A DNA stretch of 64,000 nt from an uncultured Pseudomonadota bacterium (lineage in GTDB: Bacteria > Pseudomonadota > Alphaproteobacteria > Rs-D84): positions 163,290-227,289 of the forward strand of contig CAMZIQ010000002.1 in assembly GCA_947307295.1 (NCBI GenBank), given 5' to 3'. How positions within the stretch are numbered: position 1 is the stretch's first letter; each line of letters begins with the position of its first letter. Positions 15,770 through 26,405 of this stretch are shown here, one piece after another. A program made the translations under genes and the position numbers. The notes under the pieces were generated by a model that did not search any database, was not told the DNA's origin, and saw only the letters and a list, made by a program, of their open reading frames with translations.

Positions 15770-18124
15770 ATGAAAAAGTTTTTGGCTTTATTTTTCTTGG
15801 GTGTTTGCTATACCGCGACTGCGGCGGGGGCTGGTATATCACGCGCAATCCCTACAAAAGCCAGCAATACTGAAAATTCTGCCGAAACATCAACTGTGAA
15901 AAATCGTTCCTCCAGAAATGAAAATCGTGTTGTATCCCGTAATAATTCAAATGAAAAAAATACAACAGCAAATTCAACCAAGGCTTCACGTTCCGTGTCT
16001 AACCGCGGTAAAAGTAATGTCAGGGCTACGTTAAGTGATGCTGTGAATACTGTCGGACGAAACCACAGAACCGAAGCCGCCAGCATAAACAGTAATCCTG
16101 CGTTGCGCCGTGCTGGTATAGTTTTACGTGCTTCGACTGCCGAAGTTGGTGGTCGTGCAACCATCGGAAATACTGGTGTTCAGACTGGTTCTAATATCGA
16201 TGAACAGGTGCGTGGTGTTAAATCGCGTGCTTCCATTTTCGGCAATACTACAAAACAAAAAACTGTGACGGCTGAATCTTTGGCAAATGCCAAAGATATC
16301 ATGGAAAAAACCAGCGATTTAAATAATGCTTGCCAAACGCAATATAACGAATGTATGGATCAATTTTGCGCTGTGGTCGATGCTAATCAAAAAAGATGTT
16401 CGTGTTCTGCGAATTTGGCCAGATATGCTAAGGCTCAAGAAGCCGTCGAAAACGCAAATACGGAATTAAATGATGTTGCACAACAAATTCGTTATGTCGG
16501 TTTGTCTGCTGATGAAATTCATGCGATTATGTCCGCTACTGAAGCCGAACTGGAAATGAGCAAGACCAAAGACAACACCAAAACGCGTTCTATATTGGAT
16601 GATATCGCTGATATGATCAAAGATCCATCTGCTTCGATTGATTTGACTGGGTCGTCTACGACTGATTCTTTGTTAAATATGGATATAGATTTTTCTGCGG
16701 ATAATTCTGATTTGTTTAGTTTGGATTTGTTCGCATCTTCTTCAAATGATATATCCGCTAAACGTGGAACTGCGCTTTATAACGAAGCAAAAAAACGTTG
16801 TAAAACTGTTCTGAACCGCTGCAAAGAAGCTGGCGGAACCGAAGACCAAATTTCTGGCAATTATGATTTGGCGATTGCAAAAGATTGTATCGCTTATGAA
16901 CAAGGTTTGGAAAAATTAAACCAGACACTTAAAAACAATGTGCGCAGCGCGAATTTAATGTTGCAAAAAGCACGTCTTGCCGTTCTTCAAAATAAAAACG
17001 AATATGATGCCAAAGAATGTATAGGCGCTTTGGAAAAATGTATGCTGGACGATATGGTTTGTGGCGAAGATTATGTGAAATGTCTGGACCCAACTAAACG
17101 TTATATCGATGAAAATGGAAGTGTCGTTTTGGGACGTAATTTGCCTGCGATAACTGAAATGATGCAGAATTATAACAACACGTCCATTACTACAGATTTT
17201 ATCAAAAATTCATCTGGTGATACAAGTTGTCCGAATTATGATGGTGCTTGCATAGTTAATTATTTGATGAAAAAAATCGGCACAGGACAATCAGTCAAAG
17301 ACGGTGGATTGTGCAGACCTGTGCTGGATAAATGCCAATATTATACTTATGATAACACCACCAAAACACCACAATACAAACCGTATAACGAAGTTGTTGT
17401 GAACTATATCCAACGCGCGATGGTGAATATCAAGGCGGCACAATCCAGAATAATTTCTGATTATGCGTCAACTTGTATGGCTGATGTGGAAAATTGCTAT
17501 AACCAACAGAATACCCAGATAAGTTCGTGGACTACATACGCTTCGGTTGATAATATTTATCGGGTGATGACTGGTGCTTGTTATAATGTTGCGCTGACTT
17601 GTGGTTATGCTGTGTTTGCGTATGATACAGAAGTTGGGGACGAAATTAATGAATTGACGGATTTGGAACAAAAAAATGTGTTGATAAAACATATTTCCCA
17701 AATGTTCTATCAGTCTTTGCTTTGCCCAGAAAATTCCGAATTCGGTAATTTAAAAGCCGCCGACTTACCAGAAGAAGAAGACAACTATGTCAATGATAGA
17801 TGTGTCTGCAAAACTGGATATTTTGTTTATGGTTCTGGTTGTGTCGCAACTTGCCCATCTGGAACGTATAGTTTTAATCATAAATGCGTATATTCTTGCC
17901 CAGATGATATGTATGTAAATGGTAATGCTTGTGTCGATGCATGCCCAAATGATATGTACATGAATGGTAATAATTGTGTCAGTTCATGTCCATCTGATAT
18001 GTATGTAAACGATGATACTTGTGTCAGCTCATGTCCGTCCGGTATGGTTATAAGTGATAACAACTGTTTAACCTCTTGCCCAGTTGGGTCTACTGAAAAT
18101 TCGACTACGCACGTGTGTGAATAA
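15770..18124 (+). CDS. Large secreted Cys-rich protein, paralogue of 5703-8300
   Basis: Start chosen at MKKFLALFFLGVCYTATAAG; CQTQYNECMDQFCAVVDANQKRCSCSANLARYAKAQEAVENANTEL aligns with the 5703 product; C-terminal CVSSCPSDMYVN-type repeats. Confidence 0.85.
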   Translation: MKKFLALFFLGVCYTATAAGAGISRAIPTKASNTENSAETSTVKNRSSRNENRVVSRNNSNEKNTTANSTKASRSVSNRGKSNVRATLSDAVNTVGRNHRTEAASINSNPALRRAGIVLRASTAEVGGRATIGNTGVQTGSNIDEQVRGVKSRASIFGNTTKQKTVTAESLANAKDIMEKTSDLNNACQTQYNECMDQFCAVVDANQKRCSCSANLARYAKAQEAVENANTELNDVAQQIRYVGLSADEIHAIMSATEAELEMSKTKDNTKTRSILDDIADMIKDPSASIDLTGSSTTDSLLNMDIDFSADNSDLFSLDLFASSSNDISAKRGTALYNEAKKRCKTVLNRCKEAGGTEDQISGNYDLAIAKDCIAYEQGLEKLNQTLKNNVRSANLMLQKARLAVLQNKNEYDAKECIGALEKCMLDDMVCGEDYVKCLDPTKRYIDENGSVVLGRNLPAITEMMQNYNNTSITTDFIKNSSGDTSCPNYDGACIVNYLMKKIGTGQSVKDGGLCRPVLDKCQYYTYDNTTKTPQYKPYNEVVVNYIQRAMVNIKAAQSRIISDYASTCMADVENCYNQQNTQISSWTTYASVDNIYRVMTGACYNVALTCGYAVFAYDTEVGDEINELTDLEQKNVLIKHISQMFYQSLLCPENSEFGNLKAADLPEEEDNYVNDRCVCKTGYFVYGSGCVATCPSGTYSFNHKCVYSCPDDMYVNGNACVDACPNDMYMNGNNCVSSCPSDMYVNDDTCVSSCPSGMVISDNNCLTSCPVGSTENSTTHVCE

Positions 18125-18129
18125 TATTT

Positions 18130-18810
18130 TTAATCGCTTAACAATTTTTCCATAAATTTATCGTGGCTTTCCAAATCTTCCGCTGGTATTTCAAATTTGC
18201 GATATGGAAAATCTCCACCGATTTTAGGGGTTTTTAAAAAAGCCGCGTGTTGTTCTTTGATTAATTCATGAACATCTATCGCGGGTGCTGTGTTTTCCAA
18301 TTCCAGATACACGCGTGCCAAAATTTCAGCGTCTATAAGTGCGCCATGCGCATCTGCACGTGCAGTCAAAGATACCCCAAACCATTTCGCCAATGCGTCC
18401 AAAGTATAAGCCTTTGGCCCATAAACACGATTGCGCGCAATAACAATCGAATCCAGCATTTGTGAACGGGGAATTGGTTTTAATTTTAACCTTTCCAATT
18501 CATAATTGATAAACGGAAAGTCAAAATCCAGCCCGTTATGTGCCACAATCTGAGAATCACCGATGAATTCCAAAAACTTTGGCGCAACAACAGACATTTT
18601 TGGTTTGTCTTCCAAAAAAGCATTGGAAATTTTATGAACCATATATGTTTCAGGTGGGATTATTTTCCCTTCGGGATTAATGTATTCATGAAAAGTGTTT
18701 TCAGTCAATTTGCCATCAACCAATTCCACAGCACCAATTTCAATACACCGGTCACCCCGCATATATTCAAATCCTGTGGTTTCAATATCAAAACAAATTA
18801 TCCGCGACAT
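18130..18810 (-). CDS. dnaQ: DNA polymerase III epsilon subunit-like 3'-5' exonuclease
   Basis: FDIETTGFEYMRGDRCIEIGAVEL, VAHNGLDFDFPFINYEL, RADAHGALIDAEILARVYLEL exonuclease motifs. Confidence 0.9.
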   Translation of the reverse strand: MSRIICFDIETTGFEYMRGDRCIEIGAVELVDGKLTENTFHEYINPEGKIIPPETYMVHKISNAFLEDKPKMSVVAPKFLEFIGDSQIVAHNGLDFDFPFINYELERLKLKPIPRSQMLDSIVIARNRVYGPKAYTLDALAKWFGVSLTARADAHGALIDAEILARVYLELENTAPAIDVHELIKEQHAAFLKTPKIGGDFPYRKFEIPAEDLESHDKFMEKLLSD

Positions 18811-18884
18811 ACCTTTTCCATTTTTATCGAACAAAATGATTGTATAGAAAACTTTTATAAATTACAATATGGAAAATTGAAAAA

Positions 18885-20963
18885 ATGCCTTTGGATTATA
18901 TGGAAAATTTAAATGCAGAACAAAAATTGGCTGTCACGACTGTTGACGGTCCGCTTTTGGTGCTGTCTGGGGCAGGAACAGGCAAAACGCGTGTGCTGAC
19001 ATCCAGAATTGCGCATATTTTGTCTAATGGATTTGCCAGACCGTGGGAAATATTGGCATTGACGTTCACAAATAAAGCTGCCAATGAAATGCGATTTCGT
19101 GTCGCGCAATACGGGGATATATCGCATTTGTGTGCTGATTTATGGATGGGAACTTTTCATTCTATGTGCTTGCGTATATTGCGTGCAAATTATGCAGCGG
19201 CTGGTTTGCAACGTGATTTTTTGATTTATGGCGAAGATGATCAAAAGGCTGTTCTTAAACGAGTTATAACAAATCTGGGGCTGGATACCAAAGAATTTAA
19301 CCCATCCGATTGGGTTGATAAAATATCTGGTATCAAAGATAAAGGGGCATTTGATTTTGCTAACATGAATCTGTCGGCGGTATCTCAGAAAATATTATGT
19401 GCATATAACGAAGAATTAGCCCGCCTGAACGCGATTGATTTTGGTGATATAATCTTGTTCGTTTTAAAATTATTCAGCGTGCACGATGAAATTTTGCATA
19501 AATATCAGTATCAATTTAAATACATCATGGTCGATGAATTCCAAGATACCAATGCTTCGCAAATGAATTTGTTAAAAATGCTGACAAAAGACAAAGAAAA
19601 TCCAAATATTTGTTGCGTGGGTGATGATGACCAATCTATTTATTCGTGGCGTGGTGCAGAAATTAAAAACATTCTGGAATTTGAAAAAACTTATCCTGGG
19701 TCAAAGATAATTCGATTGGAAACTAATTATCGCAGTACTGGTAATATTTTGGGCGCAGCCAATTCCGTGATAAAAAATAATATGGGACGTTTGGGTAAAG
19801 ATTTGCGGACTGCGCCTGGTGTTGAAAATGGTGAACCAGTATATGTGTTTCAATTACCAAGTGATTGGGGCGAAGCGCACTTTGTCACAGATATCATTAT
19901 GAAAAATGCGAATAATAATTTTTCTGATTTTGCTGTGTTAATTCGCGCTGGGTCTTTGTCCAGAACTTTTGAAGAAGAATTTACGGCACGTGGGGTGCCT
20001 TATAAACTGGTCGGTGCAACAAAGTTTTATGACAGGGCAGAAATACGAGATGCGATTGCATACATAAGATTGTTGGTTTATCCATTCGATGATATTTCTT
20101 TTGAACGTATTATATCTAAGCCAAGTCGTAATATAGGTCCGGCGGCGATTAATAAATTACGCGAAAGTGGAAAACATTTAATGGATGCGTTGCGTATCAC
20201 AAAATTGTCTGCAAAACAACAAAGTACAACTGATGAATTTTTGTCTGCATTTGATTTTGATTGGCAAAATACCACGCCAAAAGATGCTGTGCAGCAATTA
20301 TTGGAACGTGTTGGTTATTTGAAAATGTGGCGTGAATCCAAAGATGCTGACAGCGAAGAAAGATTAAATCATATTCGTGAATTGATAAATGGTGTTGTGT
20401 CAAAATATGATACTTTGCCGGCATTTTTGGAACATGCTGCGTTAATGATGACGGATGATAACGATAATGAATCAGATGATAAAAATGTCGTATCTATTAT
20501 GACGATACATGCCGCCAAAGGTTTGGAATTTAATACTGTATTTTTACCAGCATGGGAAGCGGGTATTTTCCCAAATGAAAAAGCAACCCAAGATGGCGAT
20601 TTAGAAGAAGAACGCAGATTGGCTTATGTCGCGATTACACGTGCACGTGTTCGTGTTATTATAACTTATGCGATGGTTCGAACTGTATTTGGTCAAAGAT
20701 TATATCAAAACAAATCACGATTTATTGATGAAATAGATAAAAGTTTTGTAAATAACAACAGCTGTTATACAGATAAAAAAGATTATTCTAAAAAAACAGA
20801 AACACGCGTATCACAAAGAATAGAATCTGTTGTTGGAAAAATGGTTGTACACAGCGAAATGGGTACAGGTGTTGTTATCGCAGAAAACGAAAATATTTTG
20901 ACGGTGGCTTTTAAAACGCGTGGAATAAAAAATGTTGCACGTGATTTTGTAAAATTTGTTTAA
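18885..20963 (+). CDS. UvrD/PcrA-family superfamily I DNA helicase
   Basis: LSGAGTGKTRVLTSRIAHI, VDEFQDTNASQ, GDDDQSIYSWRGAE, TIHAAKGLEFNTVFLPAWE. Confidence 0.95.
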   Translation: MPLDYMENLNAEQKLAVTTVDGPLLVLSGAGTGKTRVLTSRIAHILSNGFARPWEILALTFTNKAANEMRFRVAQYGDISHLCADLWMGTFHSMCLRILRANYAAAGLQRDFLIYGEDDQKAVLKRVITNLGLDTKEFNPSDWVDKISGIKDKGAFDFANMNLSAVSQKILCAYNEELARLNAIDFGDIILFVLKLFSVHDEILHKYQYQFKYIMVDEFQDTNASQMNLLKMLTKDKENPNICCVGDDDQSIYSWRGAEIKNILEFEKTYPGSKIIRLETNYRSTGNILGAANSVIKNNMGRLGKDLRTAPGVENGEPVYVFQLPSDWGEAHFVTDIIMKNANNNFSDFAVLIRAGSLSRTFEEEFTARGVPYKLVGATKFYDRAEIRDAIAYIRLLVYPFDDISFERIISKPSRNIGPAAINKLRESGKHLMDALRITKLSAKQQSTTDEFLSAFDFDWQNTTPKDAVQQLLERVGYLKMWRESKDADSEERLNHIRELINGVVSKYDTLPAFLEHAALMMTDDNDNESDDKNVVSIMTIHAAKGLEFNTVFLPAWEAGIFPNEKATQDGDLEEERRLAYVAITRARVRVIITYAMVRTVFGQRLYQNKSRFIDEIDKSFVNNNSCYTDKKDYSKKTETRVSQRIESVVGKMVVHSEMGTGVVIAENENILTVAFKTRGIKNVARDFVKFV

Positions 20964-20964
20964 A

Positions 20965-22296
20965 TTATTTTTTAATCCAATCTTTAAATATTTTTCCAGC
21001 AATACCTTTTGCATCGCCCCAAAGAGTTTTTGCATCACCTTGTATTTTTTCACCAAATGAATTATTGATACTGCCACCGACAGTTTTTGCCAATTCTTCT
21101 GCTTTGCCAGCCAGATATAATATCAGAGATGCGCATAATATATTAACCATCGCTGTTCGTGTTGAATAATCTGGATCGCCCCCAGTTGGCATAAGATAAT
21201 TTAATAACGAAGAACATATTGCGATTATTATTGCCAAAGATATAAAATAAATAGCAGCGTTTATAAATACAGATAATACACCAGATAATTTCTTTGTATT
21301 AAATATAGATAAAAATCCATTTAATATTTTTCCAACATAACCCTTTTCTGCGTTGGGTGGCAAAGCTTCTGCCAAAGCAGTAAAAGGCAACATTAACAAA
21401 GTTAAAAATAAATCTGTCACAACACCCAAAGTCATAAAGGCATATTTGAAAATACATTTTATAAATATAAAAACACAAATACCACCCATGAATATAGCCG
21501 TTGCACTGTGGCCAAATCCCCAAATGAACCATTTAAAAGCTGTTCCTGTGGCATCATAAAAATACACAGAAAGATGGCTTGGTAAACACATAATGTTCGC
21601 GGATGCTTTTGCATCCAATAATAATTTAACATGTTCATTATTGGCGACAAGAGTTGTGCCATTTTGGCTAACATAGTTTTGAATCGCTGTGCATGTATCA
21701 GAAATTCTTACACCTTGGGTATCTGCGACAGCATCCAATATAAAATCTGAAAATCTAGAACCCAAAGCCAGTACAGGACTAATTATATCTGCAAACAGTT
21801 TTTCTGTGCCGTAATCCAATACAACAAGCCAAATAATAACAACAATACCTTGTTTAAATATATAAAACAATTCTTCTTTATACGGCAATCCACGCTTAAT
21901 CATCCTGTATGCTTCCATCATTACCCAAAAAGCATACATTATTAACAAAAATATAATTGTAAATCTGACCAATGATAAATGCAGCACATAATCCATGGAT
22001 GATAACGCTTTCATAAGCATTAGACCGATTCTAACTTCGATAGGCACAAAATCTGAAGAATGTAAATTAGCCGTGAATTTTTGTTGAAATTCGGTTGCTT
22101 CGGATTTCATATTTTCAACAACTGTATCAATGTTTTCTTGATTAATTAATTCCCCAAACTTATCCACTTGAGCCCTTGGGGTATTGCCCGTATATACCGC
22201 TGAAGTATCGATTTCATCAGCATAAGTTGATGTGCACAAAGCACCGATGCATAAGATGCAAATTAAGAAACGAGATAAAAATTTTAAAATCCGCAT
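20965..22296 (-). CDS. VirB6/TrbL-like polytopic membrane protein
   Basis: Signal peptide MRILKFLSRFLICILCIGALCTSTYA, multiple TM segments; same layout as neighbours. Start moved to the internal Met. Confidence 0.65.
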   Translation of the reverse strand: MRILKFLSRFLICILCIGALCTSTYADEIDTSAVYTGNTPRAQVDKFGELINQENIDTVVENMKSEATEFQQKFTANLHSSDFVPIEVRIGLMLMKALSSMDYVLHLSLVRFTIIFLLIMYAFWVMMEAYRMIKRGLPYKEELFYIFKQGIVVIIWLVVLDYGTEKLFADIISPVLALGSRFSDFILDAVADTQGVRISDTCTAIQNYVSQNGTTLVANNEHVKLLLDAKASANIMCLPSHLSVYFYDATGTAFKWFIWGFGHSATAIFMGGICVFIFIKCIFKYAFMTLGVVTDLFLTLLMLPFTALAEALPPNAEKGYVGKILNGFLSIFNTKKLSGVLSVFINAAIYFISLAIIIAICSSLLNYLMPTGGDPDYSTRTAMVNILCASLILYLAGKAEELAKTVGGSINNSFGEKIQGDAKTLWGDAKGIAGKIFKDWIKK

Positions 22297-22300
22297 GTTG

Positions 22301-23749
22301 TTATCCTTGTTTCCATTTGTCACGAATTGCATTAAATGCTTTGCCTGGCAAATTATAAGCTGCTTTGCCTGTATCTTTTACCCATTGACCGTAATTAAAT
22401 TTATCTTCGCCCACTTTGTTATAGTTAAGAAGTTTATCGACTTCTGGTGATATAACCCAGAAATATAAAAAGAATACACCAATCATGAAAAGCAAGAAAT
22501 CTAAGCCATTTTCCATAAAATCAAATGCGTGTCTGTATTGACTTTCTACATCTCGTTTCTGAGCCATAAAGCATTGTTTAAATGTATCTTTATCAAGCTC
22601 ACCATCAACCAAAGATACCTGTTCACATTTGGTGAACGCTTGCATTACAGACATTGTTTGTGCATCCGAATTTGATGGTGTTATTTTACCTAACAAAGGT
22701 GGCATTATTGATGTAAAGCCATCCGATGGATTTGGATAAAACGCATCAGCAGAAAAATAAACTACAGCGTAAACCAAAGTGATTTTTAAACTGATTTTTA
22801 ATACAGAAACAGCAGCATTTACCAATATTTCAATTGCATTACCCATCGCTGTTTTCGCCAATCCCCAAACCTGTTCAAATGCGACAGCAGCGATTAAAAG
22901 TGGCATAAAAATAACCACAAAAACTAATTTGAAAACTACATTTAAAACTTGGAATACTAAATCAAAGCCTATGATTAAAAATAATATAACCAAACCCAAT
23001 CCAGCCAACCAAGTAAACACACCGCCGCCAAGACCCAACCATGAATAATTCATCAAAGCAAATCCACCACCTGCGCCAGCCAGCATAACTGTATTAAGAT
23101 TGTCCATCATACATATAAACGGTTGAAGTACGGTTGATAAAATGTTGCTGTTTGCTGTTGCTACATCAATTGTGCATTCAGCACCACTTATTACATCTGT
23201 TGCTGCCATCGACAATAATGACCCCACATACATCACAGGTGTCACAATCAGATTAGTTGTTATTTTTAATACGGATGTTCCAGACCAATTAATTGCGCCA
23301 ATCAATGCGCCTGCTATCATAACACGAACGCCTGTTTTCCAAACCTTTTCAAACCATTTGTTAAAGTCTAGTTTTGGTTCTGCATTAGTTAAATCTTTGA
23401 CATCTTTTGATGCGGCTTGTTCATGAAGATATTTTATTGTGTGTACCACCATAAATATCCCGAAGCCCAATGCCATTAATATCCACAAATGTTGAACCAA
23501 TCCTACCCAAAGTGTTTCAGTTGCATTACCCATAATGTCAAACAATTCTTGGATATAATAACACAAGAAACAACCATTTTTACCAGCTACACCGCCGTGT
23601 GAAGAAATTTGTTTCATGAAATTATCAACGCTGGTATAAGATAATGATGCGCCACCAATAGAATAACTTAAATACCAAATACCGACACCCAATGCTGCCA
23701 AAGCAATCACAAATTTTATACCTTTTTCAATAAGCCATTTTTTGAACAT
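22301..23749 (-). CDS. VirB6/TrbL-like polytopic membrane protein
   Basis: Start chosen at MFKKWLIEKGIKF; CFLCYYIQELFDIMGNATETLW N-terminal motif; multiple TM. Confidence 0.65.
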   Translation of the reverse strand: MFKKWLIEKGIKFVIALAALGVGIWYLSYSIGGASLSYTSVDNFMKQISSHGGVAGKNGCFLCYYIQELFDIMGNATETLWVGLVQHLWILMALGFGIFMVVHTIKYLHEQAASKDVKDLTNAEPKLDFNKWFEKVWKTGVRVMIAGALIGAINWSGTSVLKITTNLIVTPVMYVGSLLSMAATDVISGAECTIDVATANSNILSTVLQPFICMMDNLNTVMLAGAGGGFALMNYSWLGLGGGVFTWLAGLGLVILFLIIGFDLVFQVLNVVFKLVFVVIFMPLLIAAVAFEQVWGLAKTAMGNAIEILVNAAVSVLKISLKITLVYAVVYFSADAFYPNPSDGFTSIMPPLLGKITPSNSDAQTMSVMQAFTKCEQVSLVDGELDKDTFKQCFMAQKRDVESQYRHAFDFMENGLDFLLFMIGVFFLYFWVISPEVDKLLNYNKVGEDKFNYGQWVKDTGKAAYNLPGKAFNAIRDKWKQG

Positions 23750-23768
23750 TGGTTGTTTTCTTTCCTTT

Positions 23769-25019
23769 TTATGGTTTCGCGGTTGTTGTCCCAGTTGTTG
23801 CTGCTTTTGTTGCCGAACCCGCCGCATCAGCGCCTGGGTTAACAATATTTTTTGCAATTTCTTTTACTTTATTACCAGCCATGCTGGTTAATTGCCATGC
23901 ACTTTCGCCCGCTTCGTTTGAGGCTGCTTCGTTTTTAGAAACACCGAAAGCAGATAAAATCTGTGCAGATACTTCTGGAACTTTATCAGAGATATAATTA
24001 ATCACATATACCAAAACTATTGCGCCAGCCAAAGTTATTTCCATCGCACTTGAATTATCTAAATCAAATTCAAATAATTGTTTAATAAATGAATCAGACG
24101 AATTCGAAATGGCTTCCATATTTACACCATTTTCTTTTAAAAATCCGCTGATAATCATCATGATAATAGTATATGTTAATATTGCTGCTGCAATGGATAC
24201 AATAGCATTAACCAGTTTTTTAATTTGACCAGAACCTAAATCCCCACCCAGTTTTTTCATCCATTCAGGCGCATTTTTTGCATCTTTGAATATGAAAAAT
24301 ACGATTGACAGCGGGAAAAAGAAAGCAAACATTGCCATAGCAACAATAACATCCATAAAACAGAATGAATATTTAATGAACAGTTTACCAAAATTATAAG
24401 TTAAAAATATTCCTATGAAGAATATAAAAATATGCCGAAATAGCATAGCAGTCCCCCTGAACGGATCAGGATTTCTAAGAAAATCCATAAAAGAAAAAGA
24501 TTTGTCTAAAATGGCTATGCCGAATTTAAGGTATACTTGGAAATTAGATACGCTGGTTTCCAAAATTTTCAATATTGTATCACGTAAATCAGATGTGAAA
24601 AAGCTATAACTTTGTAAAGTAGCAGCATGGGTATAAGGTGGCAGTACGTAATCATCAGGTAATATCGCTTTCGAAAAATTATATGTTATTTCTGCAACTG
24701 GTTCAAATATAACCATGGATATAAGACGAGGTATCATCAATCCAGCTGTTAACAATGATAATGCAAGCAAAGATTTTATAAGAACAGGTTTAACACTTTC
24801 TTGGAAAAGTGGATCTTTGCCACCTTGTTTTATGTTTTGCCATACAGCATTGACAATGTAAAAACTTAACAATATAACAAATGTTATAACAGCAAAGAAA
24901 GTTAATTGTTGATATACTTTGCCAGCACAATTAGATATGATGGCAAACAGCGCGTCAAACAAAGGACAAGTCCAACACTTATCAGCAGTATCAATCAAAG
25001 TATTTGCAAAGTCTTGCAT
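23769..25019 (-). CDS. VirB6/TrbL-like polytopic membrane protein
   Basis: CWTCPLFDALFAIISNCAGKVYQQL; multiple TM; C-terminal Ala/Thr-rich tail. Confidence 0.65.
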   Translation of the reverse strand: MQDFANTLIDTADKCWTCPLFDALFAIISNCAGKVYQQLTFFAVITFVILLSFYIVNAVWQNIKQGGKDPLFQESVKPVLIKSLLALSLLTAGLMIPRLISMVIFEPVAEITYNFSKAILPDDYVLPPYTHAATLQSYSFFTSDLRDTILKILETSVSNFQVYLKFGIAILDKSFSFMDFLRNPDPFRGTAMLFRHIFIFFIGIFLTYNFGKLFIKYSFCFMDVIVAMAMFAFFFPLSIVFFIFKDAKNAPEWMKKLGGDLGSGQIKKLVNAIVSIAAAILTYTIIMMIISGFLKENGVNMEAISNSSDSFIKQLFEFDLDNSSAMEITLAGAIVLVYVINYISDKVPEVSAQILSAFGVSKNEAASNEAGESAWQLTSMAGNKVKEIAKNIVNPGADAAGSATKAATTGTTTAKP

Positions 25020-25020
25020 G

Positions 25021-26337
25021 TTAGTGTCCCAAAATACCCTTTATTTTATCTTTTGCTTGCCACAAAGTTTTGACTGTGTTTGGCGTTGATTTTACCTTCC
25101 CCCAGGCAGTTTTCATATCCGAAGTCACATTGTTGTACAAATCGTGTTTAGTACCTTTTGTATACATATCTAATCTTTCGCGTGTTGTATTGAAAATGCT
25201 TTGCATCAAGAAAAATGTCAATATGGATGATATGCATAATATTATGTTGCCCCCGAAATTTCCCCCCGCGTTTGTTGCAAAATTAGTGGATGCCATACCA
25301 CCTGTGGCAGCGCTGAATGCAGATGAAGACCAATTAAACAAAGCACGAACCACGGCAACATTTATGCACAGTATAAATGCACATGCTATCATAGTTATAA
25401 TCAATTTTTTTAATGCATCAATTATTTGACCGAATGCGGCTGTTAAATTAAGCCATCCTGAATCTTTTTCTGGTTTCTTTGCAACCCATGTTAATACACA
25501 AAATGGATACATAATCAAAGATAAACAAAAATCAAAAATAGCCTGGATAATCAATAATGCCATAAATAAATTTGACGATACAAATGCACTAACCAACAAT
25601 CCGCCCGTAAGAAGATTTAAAAAAGCTTCGCCACCATGTGGGATGATTGTCATTGTGCCACGAACACCTTGCTTTAACTTTTTAAGTCCATATTTTATAA
25701 CACGATTATTTTCATGAGAAATTACATGCACAGGTCTGACCAGAAAATCACAACCACGTTTGGTTAACCATTTTTTATCGGCAATTGATGCGGGGCAGGT
25801 TGGAACACTTGATTCATCTACGCCGACATTGGCTATTTTTAAAACTTGTTCTGTGTATACAGAGCCAAATTCTAAAAATGGGTCAATAATCCATTCTGTC
25901 ACATATGTTGGTTTTATTTGTAATAAAATAAGACATGCGATAATAGCACGCAAACATGGTTTGCCAATGTTTTCAGCAATAGACCAACCAGATGCTTCGT
26001 TTGACCACATTTCGCCACCACCAGAAAAACCAAAAAATCCAAGCCAATCTTTTGGTAAATACATCTTTGCCAGATATAAACCGATGTGAAAACCCAAATA
26101 AAGATATATTAATACGTAAATTAATCCTGTGCCTTTGCCAACGAAAAAATCATACAAAGAAGTTGCGATTGTCATCATAGATTCCAAAACCAAAGGAACA
26201 AAATGTGAAAGGTTAAAAGAATCTTCCAAAGAAAGTGCAGCCGCAGGTTGAACAAAAAGCATGCAAAAAACAACCGTACCAAATAGCCATTTGGTTTGCC
26301 TGAAAGCCCGGAAAACAGACGGTTTTTTTATGTACAT
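25021..26337 (-). CDS. VirB6/TrbL-like polytopic membrane protein
   Basis: Multiple TM, adjacent to (1 bp from) the next gene, similar layout. Confidence 0.65.
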   Translation of the reverse strand: MYIKKPSVFRAFRQTKWLFGTVVFCMLFVQPAAALSLEDSFNLSHFVPLVLESMMTIATSLYDFFVGKGTGLIYVLIYLYLGFHIGLYLAKMYLPKDWLGFFGFSGGGEMWSNEASGWSIAENIGKPCLRAIIACLILLQIKPTYVTEWIIDPFLEFGSVYTEQVLKIANVGVDESSVPTCPASIADKKWLTKRGCDFLVRPVHVISHENNRVIKYGLKKLKQGVRGTMTIIPHGGEAFLNLLTGGLLVSAFVSSNLFMALLIIQAIFDFCLSLIMYPFCVLTWVAKKPEKDSGWLNLTAAFGQIIDALKKLIITMIACAFILCINVAVVRALFNWSSSAFSAATGGMASTNFATNAGGNFGGNIILCISSILTFFLMQSIFNTTRERLDMYTKGTKHDLYNNVTSDMKTAWGKVKSTPNTVKTLWQAKDKIKGILGH

Positions 26338-26405
26338 TCTCTTTTTCTAATTTTTCTTTATTGAATTATATCACATTTATAATAATTTATGGTATAATTA
26401 AAATC

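Noticed and set aside
15808-16164. 118-aa minus-strand ORF
   Set aside because: Antisense to the clearly coding, signal-peptide-bearing 15770-18124 gene.
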